64,000 bases of DNA from Closterium sp. Naga37s-1 (taxonomy: Eukaryota > Streptophyta > Zygnematophyceae > Desmidiales > Closteriaceae), in assembly GCA_947471745.1 (NCBI GenBank), contig CANJKZ010000093.1, positions 1,907,501 to 1,971,500 on the forward strand, read 5' to 3'. The notes under the pieces were generated by a model, which was not told the DNA's origin, did not search any database, and worked only from the letters and a program-made list of their open reading frames with translations. This document shows positions 10,231-20,187 of this stretch, piece after piece. Numbering within the stretch: the first letter of the stretch is position 1; the number at the start of each line of letters is the position of its first letter. Both the position numbers and the translations under genes were made by a program.

Positions 10231-10624
10231 TGTAACGCCTGTGGGGCTTACACGTAAGGGCTGAGTGCATCCGCTGCGCCTCAAATATAACCCTCGTTTT
10301 GACCCAGTGGGTAGCGAGGTGTTACATTTGGTATCAGAGCCAGGGGTTCGATCCCGGCTAGGTCATATTTTCCGCTATTGAGCGAGAAGTTGAATGTGGT
10401 AACCCAGTCGCGAACCCAGTGAACGATCCGCCGCTGGCCTGACCCACCAGCAAAGTCGCTGTAGAGCGATATTGAGGTCCTTGCGAGGGCCGACTCCCTG
10501 GCCAACGAGGACGTTGGCTCCAGGGGGGGATGAGTGTAACGCCTGTGGGGCGTAAGGGTTGAGTGCATCCGCTGCGCCTCAAATATAACCCTCGATTTGA
10601 CCCAGTGGGTAGCGAGGTGTTACA
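10231..10624 (+). mobile_element. TRIM (miniature LTR retrotransposon)
   Basis: Two near-identical direct repeats flank a 208-bp interior: 10231-10326 (96 bp) and 10535-10624 (90 bp, lacking a 6-bp stretch). Both start TGTAACGCCTG and end GGTGTTACA, giving TG...CA ends with inverted TGTAAC/GTTACA. The primer site TGGTATCAGAGC (10329-10340) begins 2 nt after the left LTR, and a purine tract (CAGGGGGGGATGAG, 10521-10534) precedes the right one. There is no coding capacity. Flanks CAGCA/CAGCC could be a decayed 5-bp target duplication. It would depend on proteins from an autonomous element. Confidence 0.88.
10329..10356 (+). promoter_or_regulatory. Extended tRNA primer-binding site of the TRIM
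   Basis: TGGTATCAGAGCCAGG matches the complement of the initiator-Met tRNA 3' end over 16 bases. The following GGTTCGATCCCGG still resembles the complement of the T-arm, with small differences. The match is longer than the usual 12-18 nt. Confidence 0.7.
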
Positions 10625-10639
10625 CAGCCCAACTTACAA

Positions 10640-10960
10640 ATGATCTTCATGTCTATGATCAAGGTTCAAAAATACGGTTTTCGTAAAAAACGGTCCGTTA
10701 TTTACGGTAATTTTCAAAAACAAAAAAACAGCGTTTGTTTTTTAGAGAACTGTTGTCACCAAGAAAAAGAAGGGGAAAACAAGCGCACGCATGCAAGGAG
10801 GGGTTCGTCCTCTTCATTCTGGTATATTTCGCCATCAATTTGGTCCCAGAAATCGGCCGATTTTTTCTTCAAAGAAAACCACCTTCTGGAACCTTTTTTA
10901 CCGTTTTTTACGGTAGATTTTCAAAAAAACGACGTTTTTTTTTTAACTATGTCTATGATG
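10640..10960. repeat. AT-rich segment with imperfect direct repeats
   Basis: The motif TTTACGGTA followed by ATTTTCAAAAA and an A/C/G-T-run occurs at about 10699-10745 and again at 10905-10948. Between them lie further A- and T-runs. Open frames exist on the plus strand but encode lysine/phenylalanine low complexity. No function can be assigned. Confidence 0.4.
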
Positions 10961-12639
10961 AGAAAGACGCTTACATAAAAAACGTCCCGCGTCGGAGGAC
11001 GCGCAACGCAGGACACAGCCGGAGACGCCGGACGCTCCGGAGAAATTTTTTCGAGGTGACCGAAAAAGAAATCCATAACGAAACTCGTTCGTGCTCGGGA
11101 TTTGCTCATGCAACGTGCAACGCGCAATAGGAAGTACTGAACATATTTGGGTCCAGGTGGGGCGAGGGCCTCGCGATTCCACTCACAAATAATAGAGGTT
11201 GGAGAGTGAACTGATCCATTGTGGTAAGCGGGTGATGGGAAGGAAACTTAGGTCACTGTAACGAAGGAACAAAGGGAGGGGAGAGATGGTGAGCGCGCCC
11301 CCAAGCTCCTGCTAACCCCTGCCAGTTCAAGCATGGGAATGTCCTGATTGATGGTTCAGTAATAGGACCCATGGGACCTTAGGAAAAGAACGACTTTGCT
11401 TGCTTGCTCTTATTTTGGCTTAAGTAGCTCGGAGGGATGGTGTAGTAGTGTTATTGTGGAACAATCTACGCATGCCACTTGGTAATGCATTTTTTTTGTG
11501 AAAAAAAAAGAAACAAAAACAAAAACACTATCTTGGCTGCTTGACGGATTGCTTACCTTCTTCCATCCTCCCTCCCCCCCTTTCCTTCAAAACTTGGTGC
11601 TATTTCTTGCCCACATGTTGTTTTTTGCATACAGATGCCCTCGGCTCACCAAGAACGCTTTAAATATGACAAAAGTGTGATAATTGTTGTGCTCTGGTGG
11701 TTACCTCACACATGCATAGAACATGGGAGAAGAAATTACAAGGCATGTGATCAAGGGGCAGGAAAGAAGATACTGGAGGACTCACAGGTGGAAGAGTAAA
11801 GTACAGGCGGAGAAAGAGGAAGGGAGCTCTCCAGCAGTCAGGTTGAGACGCTTGAGAGATCTGAGGAGAATTGAGGATGAAGTACAAAGAGGCATGAGTG
11901 CAAGAGAGAGGATGAAAGGCAACAGTGAAGTGGGTAAACGACAGTTGGAGAGCAGAGAGAATGTAAGCGAGTGATGTGAATGAAGCACGGGGCAAGTGCC
12001 GTGTGCAATCTGTGTGGGAGTGAGAGGGACAGCAGCAGGCGGAGAGACACTTGCCAGCTGCGGTTTGCAGGTGGATGTGGTTCCATGACATGAAGTATGC
12101 TGCTGGTCTGACCGCTGCGAAATGAAAAGGAACAGGTGTTGGACGAGCAAGAAGAGATGGGCGGGTGTGGATGAGCGAGGTGGGAGGGGAGGGAGGGTGG
12201 GCTGGGATGAGCTAGAATAGAGGGACCGGCGGGTTGAGAAGTAGCAAAGCGTACAGGTCCTGCGGGCGAGTGAGTGGGGCGAGACATGAGAGGTCGTCCA
12301 TGGAGCCTTGCATCACAGAGGGGCTCGAGTGAATGCTGAGAGATATACAGGGGCAGCAGGGGGGGGGGGGGGGGACAGTGTTAGCTTTTCGTGGGCTGCG
12401 TCTACACATGGCGCGAAGAAAAACGCCACAGCATAAGTAGACGGGTGGGGGCTGAAGCAGTGGCAGTCACAGCAGTAGGGGGTGGAGCAGAAGTCCCGTG
12501 TGCATGCATGTGGGTGGGATTGAGCAACTTGGATTGAGCAGGTTGGAGAATAAGAGGCACAGAGGTGTGGCAAGGAAGGAGGCACGTGAGCTGAGGAGTG
12601 CTGCACTGTACCATCGCATTAGCAATAAACTCCTAGCTC
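10961..12639. other. Spacer, nothing recognised
   Basis: There is no element structure, conserved domain or plausible gene. Purine-rich low-complexity sequence dominates from about 11720 to 12300, and a G-run lies at about 12360-12374. Confidence 0.4.
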
Positions 12640-13344
12640 ATCAAGTTCTCGAGCTGCAACCACATGTGCCACTTACCGCCTACCCACACACAGTATTCTC
12701 TCCGTAGATGTGTTATGCAGCTACAGCTCTTGCACCATGGAATGCACCATGGCATGCACCATGGCATGCACCATGGCATGCACCAGCAGACAGAAGAGCC
12801 CCAAGTCATCCCCATCAGTCTCACTTTGTGCTGTCATCTTGATAAGGAAGTTGTGGCATTCCAATGCACCTGCATGTTGGGGACGGTGCAGAAGGAGGGA
12901 GAAGGTTGTAGGTACATGGTAAAAACTGACTGGTGCGATACAAAAGAATGAGGAGCAGCGAGAGCACAAAGCAACGTGTCAACACGGGGTGTCAGCGATG
13001 GAAGAGCAGAGGGAAGAGGTTTAAGAAGGACAGGGGAGAGGATTAAGAAGGAGAGGGAAGAGGTTTAAGAACGAAGGGAGAGGTTTAAGAAGGAGAGGGG
13101 AGAGGTTTAGGAACTAGGGGAGAAAATTAGGAAGGAAGGGAGATGCTTATGAAGGAGATGGGAGAGGCTTAGGAGCGAAGGGAGAGCTTAAGGAACCATG
13201 GGAAAGGGTTAGGAAAGAGGGGAGAGCTTTAGGAACCAGGGGAGAGGTTTAGGAAGGAGAGGGGAGATGTTCAATGGAGGGGACAGGTTTAGGAAGGAGA
13301 GGGGAGAGGTTAGGAAGGACAGGAGGTTGGTTAGAAAGGGATAC
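12640..13344 (-). repeat. LRR-gene-associated repeat with purine minisatellite
   Basis: About 12640-12910 is a diverged copy of 43080-43340. Both contain a run of alternating CCATGG and GCATGC palindromes (four units at about 12738-12785, fewer at about 43172-43195) and the same downstream sequence around CATTCCAAT and GCATGTTGG. About 13000-13330 is an irregular purine-rich tandem repeat (units of about 25-30 bp, GAGAGGTTTAGGAAGGA type). Both lie next to LRR exon relics and look like intron-derived sequence. Confidence 0.5.
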
Positions 13345-13416
13345 AGGAATCTAAGTGCAGTGAGGCGACTGATGCTGCAAGGGAGACTTCCACTGACAGC
13401 CACGCTTGCGAGGTTA
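13345..13416 (-). pseudogene. Single LRR exon of exactly 72 bp
   Basis: The minus-strand exon runs from after CAG (13417) to before GTATCC (13344) and is 72 bp, one complete 24-residue LRR in phase 1. It encodes NLASVAVSGSLPCSIS then RLTALRF and part of the next Leu. The SGSLPxSIxxLTxLxxL pattern is the plant-specific LRR consensus. Its exon size and phase match the LRR exon at 13725-13796. The rest of the gene was not found. Confidence 0.6.
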
Positions 13417-13724
13417 CTGCGGTGGGGTGGGATGCATACGAATTGGTGCACAGAAGCACGAGCCAATGCCAACAGGAAAAAATGTGCATTGCCACGCAAA
13501 TAGATGAGAAAGAATCTTGGAATCTGGTACCAATACTAGAAGTAGTGCGCTGCATAACAAAGTTTTACAAAAGGCAAGAAAAACACAATCAGCAATAAAA
13601 CCCCCGTCAGCAATGCAACACACGTATTAAAATTTCATTCTGCCTCGGGCTGACCAAGGCAGCACCTGCACGCCAGTATCAAACCCCCTCCATGCCCTGG
13701 CACTTCTAGTAGAACCCCTCTTAC

Positions 13725-13796
13725 AGGTGCTGCAGACTCGTGGCATTCATGATGGATTCGGGAATGGATCCACTGAAGCGGGTATCGCTCAAATCA
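13725..13796 (-). pseudogene. Single LRR exon of exactly 72 bp
   Basis: Bounded on the minus strand by CAG before 13796 and GTAAGA after 13725, this 72-bp exon encodes DLSDTRFSGSIPESIM then NATSLQH and part of a Leu. The match to the plant LRR consensus LDLSxNxFSGxIPxSI is good, and phase equals that of the exon at 13345. In intact genes such modules form the extracellular binding domain of LRR receptors. Confidence 0.62.
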
Positions 13797-14014
13797 CTGT
13801 CGTGTGGAAATGCAACCGAGTGGGTGGGGCAGGCACAGCTCTCATGTGGGAGGAAAGAACTCTGGGAGTGGAGTGAATGCCTCGGAGCAATAAAATCCGA
13901 GCACGCCTTTTGAGGCGCCTCAGAAGAACGCTGGGAGTGGAGATAATGAATTAGAGCTAGGAAATGCCAGCACGCATTTACAGGCAAGAAGGTTCTAGTA
14001 GAACCCCCTCTTAC

Positions 14015-14065
14015 AGGTACTGCAGACTCTTGGCATTGCTGATGGATTCAGGGATGGATCTGCAT
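14015..14065 (-). pseudogene. LRR exon truncated by an LTR-element insertion
   Basis: The minus strand reads RSIPESISNAKSLQY before a GTAAGA donor at 14014, resembling the 3' two-thirds of the exon at 13725. The 5' part of the exon is replaced by the LTR that begins at 14066, so the LTRX element apparently landed inside an LRR exon. Confidence 0.55.
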
Positions 14066-14412
14066 TGTTAGGTTCGGCACACTTATGTTTTAGTGTTTCG
14101 TTAACGTAGCTTTGAATCTACGGAAAGTATATGTGAGGAATTTTATGGCATACTTACTGCGTACTCCAACAACTTGTTCGTGCGCCCGTTATTGCTAAAG
14201 GGATTTCGCCACTTTCGCGCGCCACATTTGCAAAACCTTGCATCGTTGGACTTCGAAGAGTCGGCCTACGCTCGGGACTAGCTAGCCCGCACGCACCTCA
14301 TTACCGTTTGCATGTTTGGCTTATACGTATTTGCTCATGCCTTCGCTCATACATGTACTCGTTTGACATTTTACTGCAATTATCGCTACCTCGGTACATT
14401 GCACCCGTAACA
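14066..14412 (+). repeat. LTRX LTR, copy 1
   Basis: The 347-bp LTR starts TGTTAGG and ends CGTAACA (inverted TGTTA/TAACA). It is followed at once by CTTGGCTATCAGAGCC, a variant of the initiator-Met tRNA primer site. Nearly identical copies lie at 16335 and 20533. Confidence 0.8.
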
Positions 14413-14598
14413 CTTGGCTATCAGAGCCACTTTCCTTTCGGACCGCGCATTTCCGCAATCAGCAAAAGTCAACCTTTGTTTTTTCACTCGAAGGGACGCA
14501 CGCCCCTCATCGTACTAGGAGCCGCTGTCCTCGCCTCTCTCGTAAGCGCGACCAGCCACGACTCCGCCTCGCACCTAAGACGGTCGGCGTCCTTTCAC

Positions 14599-14796
14599 AT
14601 GGCAGATCGCATCGACATCGCCAGCCTGACACAGGAGCGCCTGGACGAGCTGACGCGCCAACCGCGTGAAAGCAGCGAAGAAATCTGGGCACTCACGGCA
14701 GAACACACGTCGCTGCAAAATGCCATCACACGGGCGCAACAAGCACAGACGCACACACAAGAGACAGCAGCACAAGGAGCACCGTCCGCCAATTAA
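14599..14796 (+). CDS. LTRX gag-like ORF, copy 1
   Basis: Starting at MADRIDIASLTQERLDEL the frame encodes 65 residues, hydrophilic and probably helical, ending in a Gln/Thr/Ala-rich tail (QTHTQETAAQGAPSAN). Its place just after the primer site suggests the N-terminus of a gag protein. The frame is open upstream to 14308, but that part lies in the LTR and leader, so I prefer the internal ATG. No capsid or zinc-knuckle motif is present in this short piece. Identical frames recur at 16868 and 21066. Confidence 0.45.
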   Translation: MADRIDIASLTQERLDELTRQPRESSEEIWALTAEHTSLQNAITRAQQAQTHTQETAAQGAPSAN

Positions 14797-14960
14797 CACG
14801 AGATTGTGTGACAACACTTGAGCGCTGCTAGTGATAGCGTCGCACGCAACCACAGGACGACACACCCCTGAGCGACAAATGCAGCTGGAAGTTAGCGAAG
14901 CGTCAACATTCTAACTATCATGTTGTGTAGGCTGTAGTGGGGTAGCCCATATGGGGTAGC

Positions 14961-15989
14961 CCACGTTCACCCGTCGGCCTGGGTCGAGTCTGTACATACT
15001 GACTACTGAGCCTCCCTAGGTAGCTGCGTCTGCGTCTGCGTCAGGTCAGCTAGCGCCCCCCTGCTCGTGTCACGCCCTGTCGCACCAGACGCTCCTTTGG
15101 CACCACCGCCTTGGTCACCCCTCCGTGCCACGCCTCCGTGGCATGCACTCCCGTCTCCTTGTCTCTGGTCTTCCCAGTTCTCTGCCTCCCCTCCCACACT
15201 CGCCTGCCCCTCCCTGCCTTCCCTGTGTCGAGGGGCGGCAACGCGCCGCTCCTCACTCCTCCTCGTTTCCCCCGACGACTGCTCCCCTGCAGACTCTCCA
15301 CATGGACGTGTGGGGCCCAGCCCGCGTCCGTGGACAGGGCCGCGAGCGCTACTTTCTGCTGGTTGTTGACGACTACTCGCGTTACACCACGGTACTCCCC
15401 TTACGCAGCAAGGGGGAGGTCCCTGATGTTTTGATCCCTTGGATCCACGCTGTCCAACTCCAGGTCCGCGAGCGGCTCCACGCGGAACTTCCAGTCCCGC
15501 GTCTGCACTCTGACAGAGGTGGTGAGTTTTCCTCCGACCTCTTGCGGAACTTTTGTCGTGGGGAGGGCATTCGCCAGTCGTTCACGCTTCCGGCCTCTCC
15601 GCATCAGAATGGGGTTGCTGAGCGCCGCATTGGCTTGGTCATGGAGGTCGCTCGTACCTCTATGATCCATGCGGCTGCTCTCCATTTTCTGTGGCCGTTT
15701 GCGGTCCGGTACGCTGCGCATCAGCTCAACCTCCGGCCCCGTGTCTCCTTGCCGGAGACCTCGCCTACACTGCGTTGGACGGAGGAGGTTGGCGATGCGT
15801 CGGTGTTCCGGATCTGTGGCTCTCGTGTCTTTGTCTGCGATACCTCCGCGGACAAGCTCTCCTCCTGCGCCATTCCCTACGTCTTCCTTGGCTTCCCCCC
15901 TGACGCGCCTGGCTGGCAGTTTTACCACCCCACCTCGCGCCGTGTCCTGCCCTCTCAAAACGTCACGTTTGACGAGTTGGTTCCCTTTT
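14961..15989 (+). pseudogene. COP2 GAG-pre-integrase and integrase fragment (unit 1)
   Basis: The main frame (15125-16105) encodes PAPPCLPCVEGRQRAAPHSS (GAG-pre-integrase end), LHMDVWGPARVRG (first Asp), LHSDRGGEFSSDLL (second Asp) and SPHQNGVAERRIGL (catalytic Glu), followed by the copia C-terminal block ending TFDELVPF. All three catalytic residues are present. The sequence then runs into the LTRX tail, so it lacks RT, RNase H and the 3' LTR. It cannot act as a full element. Confidence 0.8.
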
Positions 15990-16334
15990 GCGACAATCAC
16001 AAGGTACAGATTACAGTGTTACCGAAGCCGGATACGGTCACAAACAGCGCTGCGAATCCGGGTAACCTACGAAAAAATAGCGCGACTCGGTTTTTACTGT
16101 TTTAAATTGAACTTTGATAGTCGAACTTTGTTGTTCCGTGCGCGACTCGGGCTTGCTGACGGTGCTCCTCGACCAGCAGAAGTCGAGATGGTCGAGCACA
16201 GGTCGACCAAAATTCAAATGTGAAAGTTCGACAAAATAACATGAACTTGACCCAAATTTGCAAATGACACGCGCCCTTATGTTCACGTTTGCGGGAAACA
16301 TACGTTTGGGAGAGTTCGATGCTTGGATCTGCAT
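15990..16334 (+). repeat. LTRX 3' tail, copy 1
   Basis: This 345-bp segment joins the broken COP2 integrase to the next LTRX LTR and is repeated as 20188-20532. It has a purine-rich stretch (GTTTGGGAGAG) about 20 bp before the LTR that may be the polypurine tract. There is no coding sequence beyond a short read-through. Confidence 0.6.
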
Positions 16335-16681
16335 TGTTAGGTTCGGCACACTTATGTTTTAGTGTTTTGTTAACGTAGCTTTGAATCTACGGAAAGTATA
16401 TGTGAGGAATTTTATGGCATACTTACCGCGTACTCCAACAACTTGTTCGTGCGCCCGTTATTGCTAAAGGGATTTCGCCACTTTCGCGCGCCACATTTGC
16501 AAAACCTTGCATCGTTGGACTTCGAAGAGTCGGCCTACGCTCGGGACTAGCTAGCCCGCACGCACCTCATTACCGTTTGCATGTTTGGCTTATACGTATT
16601 TGCTCATGCCTTCGCTCATACATGTACTCGTTTGACATTTTACTGCAATTATCGCTACCTCGGTACATTGCACCCGTAACA
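16335..16681 (+). repeat. LTRX LTR, copy 2
   Basis: This 347-bp copy is almost identical to 14066-14412 and is likewise followed by CTTGGCTATCAGAGCC. Confidence 0.8.
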
Positions 16682-16867
16682 CTTGGCTATCAGAGCCACT
16701 TTCCTTTCGGACCGCGCATTTCCGCAATCAGCAAAAGTCAACCTTTGTTTTTTCACTCGAAGGGACGCACGCCCCTCATCGTACTAGGAGCCGCTGTCCT
16801 CGCCTCTCTCGTAAGCGCGACCAGCCACGACTCCGCCTCGCACCTAAGACGGTCGGCGTCCTTTCAC

Positions 16868-17065
16868 ATGGCAGATCGCATCGACATCGCCAGCCTGACA
16901 CAGGAGCGCCTGGACGAGCTGACGCGCCAACCGCGTGAAAGCAGCGAAGAAATCTGGGCACTCACGGCAGAACACACGTCGCTGCAAAATGCCATCACAC
17001 GGGCGCAACAAGCACAGACGCACACACAAGAGACAGCAGCACAAGGAGCACCGTCCGCCAATTAA
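16868..17065 (+). CDS. LTRX gag-like ORF, copy 2
   Basis: The deduced protein is the same as for 14599-14796 and lies at the same distance from its LTR. Confidence 0.45.
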   Translation: MADRIDIASLTQERLDELTRQPRESSEEIWALTAEHTSLQNAITRAQQAQTHTQETAAQGAPSAN

Positions 17066-17180
17066 CACGAGATTGTGTGACAACACTTGAGCGCTGCTAG
17101 TGATAGCGTCGCACGCAACCACAGGACGACACACCCCTGAGCGACAAATGCGGCTGGAAGTTAGCGAAGCGTCAACATTC

Positions 17181-17304
17181 TGTCAAACTATCATGTTGTG
17201 TAGGCTGTAGTGGGGTAGCCCATATGGGGTACAACCCAATTAGGGTTTGCTACTTGTACTCCTGCATGCTGTTAGTTTTACCATTCTCGTTCATTATTCT
17301 GACA
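17181..17304 (+). repeat. COP2 5' LTR (124 bp) with primer site
   Basis: The LTR begins TGTCAAAC and ends TTCTGACA (inverted TGTCA/TGACA). It is followed immediately by TGGTTTCAGAGC (17305-17316), one mismatch from the standard initiator-Met tRNA primer site. The first 105 bp recur at 27206-27310 before the 3' copy breaks off. At 124 bp it is an unusually short copia LTR. Confidence 0.8.
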
Positions 17305-17316
17305 TGGTTTCAGAGC

Positions 17317-18170
17317 AGGTCCTCTCCTAGGACCGTTTTTTTTAGGGCCCACCGCATAGCTCGCTGCCCGTGTCGCGCTACCCCACCCGTCGCGCCAGCC
17401 TGCTAATGCCGCGCTGCCCTGCCCTGCCCCGCGTCGCGCCGCTCGCGCACGCCCTGCCTTGCCCGCGCGCCATTCGTCGCGGCGCCGCGCCACTCTGCCC
17501 TGCCCGCGCGCCGCTCGTCGCCGCGCCGCGCCGCCCTGCCCTGCCCGTGCGCCGCTCGTTGCCGCGCCGCGCCGCCCTGCCCTGCCCGCGCGCCGCTCGT
17601 AGCCGCGCCGCGCCACCCTGCCCTGCCCGCGCACAGCTCGCCGCCGCGCCGCCGTGCCCTGCCCGCGCGCCGCTCGCCGCCGCGCCGCACTGCCCTGCCC
17701 GCGCACAGCTCGCTGCTGTGCCGCCCTGCCTTGCACGCGCGCCGCTCGCCGCTGCGCCGCCCTGCCCTGCCCGCGCCCGCTCGCTGCCGCGCCGCCCTGC
17801 CCTGTCCGCGCGCCGCTCGCCGTCGCGCCACCCTGCCCTGCCAGCGCGCTGCTCGCCGCCGCGCCGCCCTGCCCTGCCCGCGAGCTGCTCGCCGCCGCGC
17901 CGCCCTGCCCTGCCCGTGCTCTGCTCGCCGCCGCGCCACCCTGCCCTGCTCGCGAGCCGCCCTGCTGGCCGCCGCCCGGCCCTGCCCTGCCTGTGCGCCG
18001 CCTTGCTGGCCGCCGCCCTGCCCTGCCAATTGCGCCGCCCTGCTCTGACCGCGTGCCGCCCTTCCCTGGCCGTGCGCCGTGCCGACCTACCCTAGTGCCT
18101 GCTCGCCGCCCTGCCTTCCCTGCGTGCTGCCGTGCTGGTCGCACACCTCCTTGCTTTGCCCGCTATGACG
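17317..18170 (+). repeat. GC-rich minisatellite in the COP2 leader
   Basis: About 17 imperfect units of roughly 33-36 bp, built on GCCGCGCCGCCCTGCCCTG and GCCCGCGCGCCGCTCG, fill about 17440-18060 between primer site and gag. All-GC units of this kind leave several frames open on both strands (Ala/Arg/Pro-rich), so none is evidence of a gene. Confidence 0.7.
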
Positions 18171-18230
18171 TCTCTTCATGGTAGCGGTGGGATTGGTGGC
18201 GACGGTGGTGGCAGCAGTGGGAGTTGTGGC

Positions 18231-18506
18231 GGCGGCCGTAGTGGCAGTCTCGGTGGAGCTGTTCGGTGAGGAGTTTCTGGCGGTGGCCAGATGCAGCTCC
18301 AGCGGCGTCCGCGCGAGACCCTCACGCCCCAGCAGCTTCGTGAGTGGTACGCTAGTTGGAGTAGTGGCGGCGGCCGTAGTGGCAGTCGCCGTGGAGCTGT
18401 TCAGTGGGGAGTTTCTGGCGGTGGCCAGATACAGCTGCAGCGACGTCCGCGCGAGACCCTTACGCCCCAGCAGCTTCGTCAGTGGTACGCTCAGCGTGGA
18501 GCGTCT
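18231..18506 (+). repeat. 138-bp tandem duplication inside COP2 gag
   Basis: The segment starting GGCGGCCGTA at 18231 is repeated at 18369, 138 bp (46 codons) later. Each copy encodes the module LQRRPRETLTPQQLR. The first copy contains an in-frame TGA where the second has TGG, so the open frame starts after it at ATG 18291. Confidence 0.75.
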
Positions 18507-20187
18507 CGGAGTACTGCTCGCTGCCCGTACGTCATTCGCACAGGTGATCGGGCTGGTCATACTTGCGGGACAGTTGGTCACACACAGTCCCGCTGCTTCT
18601 CCTGTCTGAGCGACGCCTGGCGTGCAGAGTTTGGCGACGCGGCTAAGCTCCCCCGCTGGCTGGAGCTGCTTAGGCAGAGTGTGGATATCTTTGCTCTTGA
18701 CTGTGATGCTATCCTTACTGCCATGTATGCATTGACTGTTTGTGCTAAGGGTGACTGTTACCTGTGTGTGCCACCCGACCCAGGTATAGATGCTGCTGCT
18801 CTAGGTGCTAGTGAGTCTGCTCTCTCTGGTACTGTGCCTGCTACGGCCTTGCACACCTTCACGCTTGACTCAGGTGCTTCCCGCTGTTTCTTTCGTGACA
18901 GTACCACAGTCACACCACTCCCTGCACCTGTTGCAGTCTCTCTTGCTGACCCCTCTGGGGGCCCAGTTCTTGCACGTTCCTCCACTGTTCTCCCGTGTCC
19001 GGCGGTTCCGTCTGGATCACTGTCAGGTCTTCACCTCCCCTCGTTCTCTACGAACTTGGTGAGCAACGCCGTCGTTCAGGATGAATGGGCTGATACCTTC
19101 ACCCCTGGTGGACAGCGTGTGGCGATCTGTACGTGCTCCCGGACTGGCCGTCACCTGGCCACGTTCACCCGTCGGCCTGGGTCGAGTTTGTACATACTGA
19201 CTACTGAGCCTCCCCAGGTAGCTGCGTCTGCGTCTGCGTTAGGTCAGCTAGCGGCCCCCTGCTCGTGTCGTGCCCTGTCACACCAGACGCTCCTTTGGCA
19301 CCACCGCCTTGGTCACCCCTCCGTGCCACACCTCCGTGGCATGCACTCCCGTGTCCTTGTCTCTGGTCTTCCCAGTTCTCTGCCTCCCCTCCCACACTCG
19401 CCTGCCCCTCCCTGCCTTCCCTGTGTCGAGGGGCGGCAACGCGCCGCTCCTCACTCCTCCTCGTTTCCCCCGACGACTGCTCCCCTGCAGACTCTCCACA
19501 TGGACGTGTGGGGCCCAGCCCGTGTCCGTGGACACGGCCGCGAGCGCTACTTTCTGCTGGTTGTTGACGACTACTCGCGTTACACCACGGTACTTCCCTT
19601 ACGCAGCAAGGGGGAGGTCCCTGATGTTTTGATCCCTTGGATCCACGCTGTCCAACTCCAGGTCCGCGAGCGGTTCCACGCGTAACTTCCAGTCCCGCGT
19701 CTGCACTCTGACAGAGGTGGTGAGTTTTCCTCCGACCTCTTGCGGAACTTTTGTCATGGGGAGGGCATTCGCCAGTCGTTCACGCTTCCGGCCTCTCCGC
19801 AGCAGAATGGGGTTGCTGAGCGCCGCATTGGCTTGGTCATGGAGGTCGCTCGTACCTCTATGATCCATGCGGCTGCTCTCCATTTTCTGTGGCCGTTTGC
19901 GGTCCGGTACGCTGCGCATCAGCTCAACCTCCGGCCCCGTGTCTCCTTGCCGGAGACCTCGCCTACACTGCGTTGGACGGGGGAGGTTGGCGATGCGTCG
20001 GTGTTCCGGATCTGTGGCTCTCGTGTCTTTGTCTGCGATACCTCCGCGGACAAGCTCTCCTCCTGCGCCATTCCCTACGTCTTCCTTGGCTTCCCCCCTG
20101 ACGCGCCTGGCTGGCAGTTTTACCACCCCACCTCGCGCCGTGTCCTGCCCTCTCAAAACGTCACGTTTGACGAGTTGGTTCCCTTTT
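18291..20187 (+). pseudogene. COP2 gag-protease-integrase polyprotein fragment (unit 2)
   Basis: From ATG 18291 the frame encodes the gag end with a Cys/His cluster (RCPYVIRTGDRAGHTCG, then HTQSRC) and a protease with intact active site (FTLDSGASRCFFRD, about 18863). GAG-pre-integrase (LWHHRLGHPSVPHLRG, CLPCVEGR) and the first half of integrase follow. A TAA at about 19683 replaces an Asp codon found in relatives (HA-stop-LP). Integrase continues from there with LHSDRGGEF and NGVAERRIG. The frame ends in LTRX sequence after TFDELVPF, so RT and RNase H are absent. Confidence 0.83.

Larger units (their letters stand above)
14066..16334 (+). mobile_element. LTRX tandem unit 1 carrying a deleted COP2
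   Basis: The unit consists of LTR, gag-like ORF, a COP2 fragment and a 345-bp LTRX tail (15990-16334), then the next LTR. The COP2 part begins as a remnant of its LTR (about 14911-14962, missing the first few bases). It jumps directly to the end of the protease region at CCACGTTCACCCG (14961). Relative to unit 2 about 1.97 kb of COP2, from inside its LTR through gag and protease, is missing. The remainder is almost identical to unit 2. Confidence 0.75.

Noticed and set aside
10329..10356. Possible tRNA gene (B-box-like GGTTCGATCCCGG)
   Set aside because: There is no cloverleaf or A box. The sequence is better explained as an extended tRNA-complementary primer site of the TRIM.
14308..14598. 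N-terminal extension of the LTRX gag-like ORF with hydrophobic stretch
   Set aside because: It overlaps the LTR end and primer site, which should not be coding; the internal ATG at 14599 is a better start.
17278..18144. Long minus-strand ORF of Ala/Arg/Gly repeats (and similar plus-strand ORFs)
   Set aside because: They are by-products of a GC-only minisatellite with units near a multiple of three; nothing but the repeat supports them.
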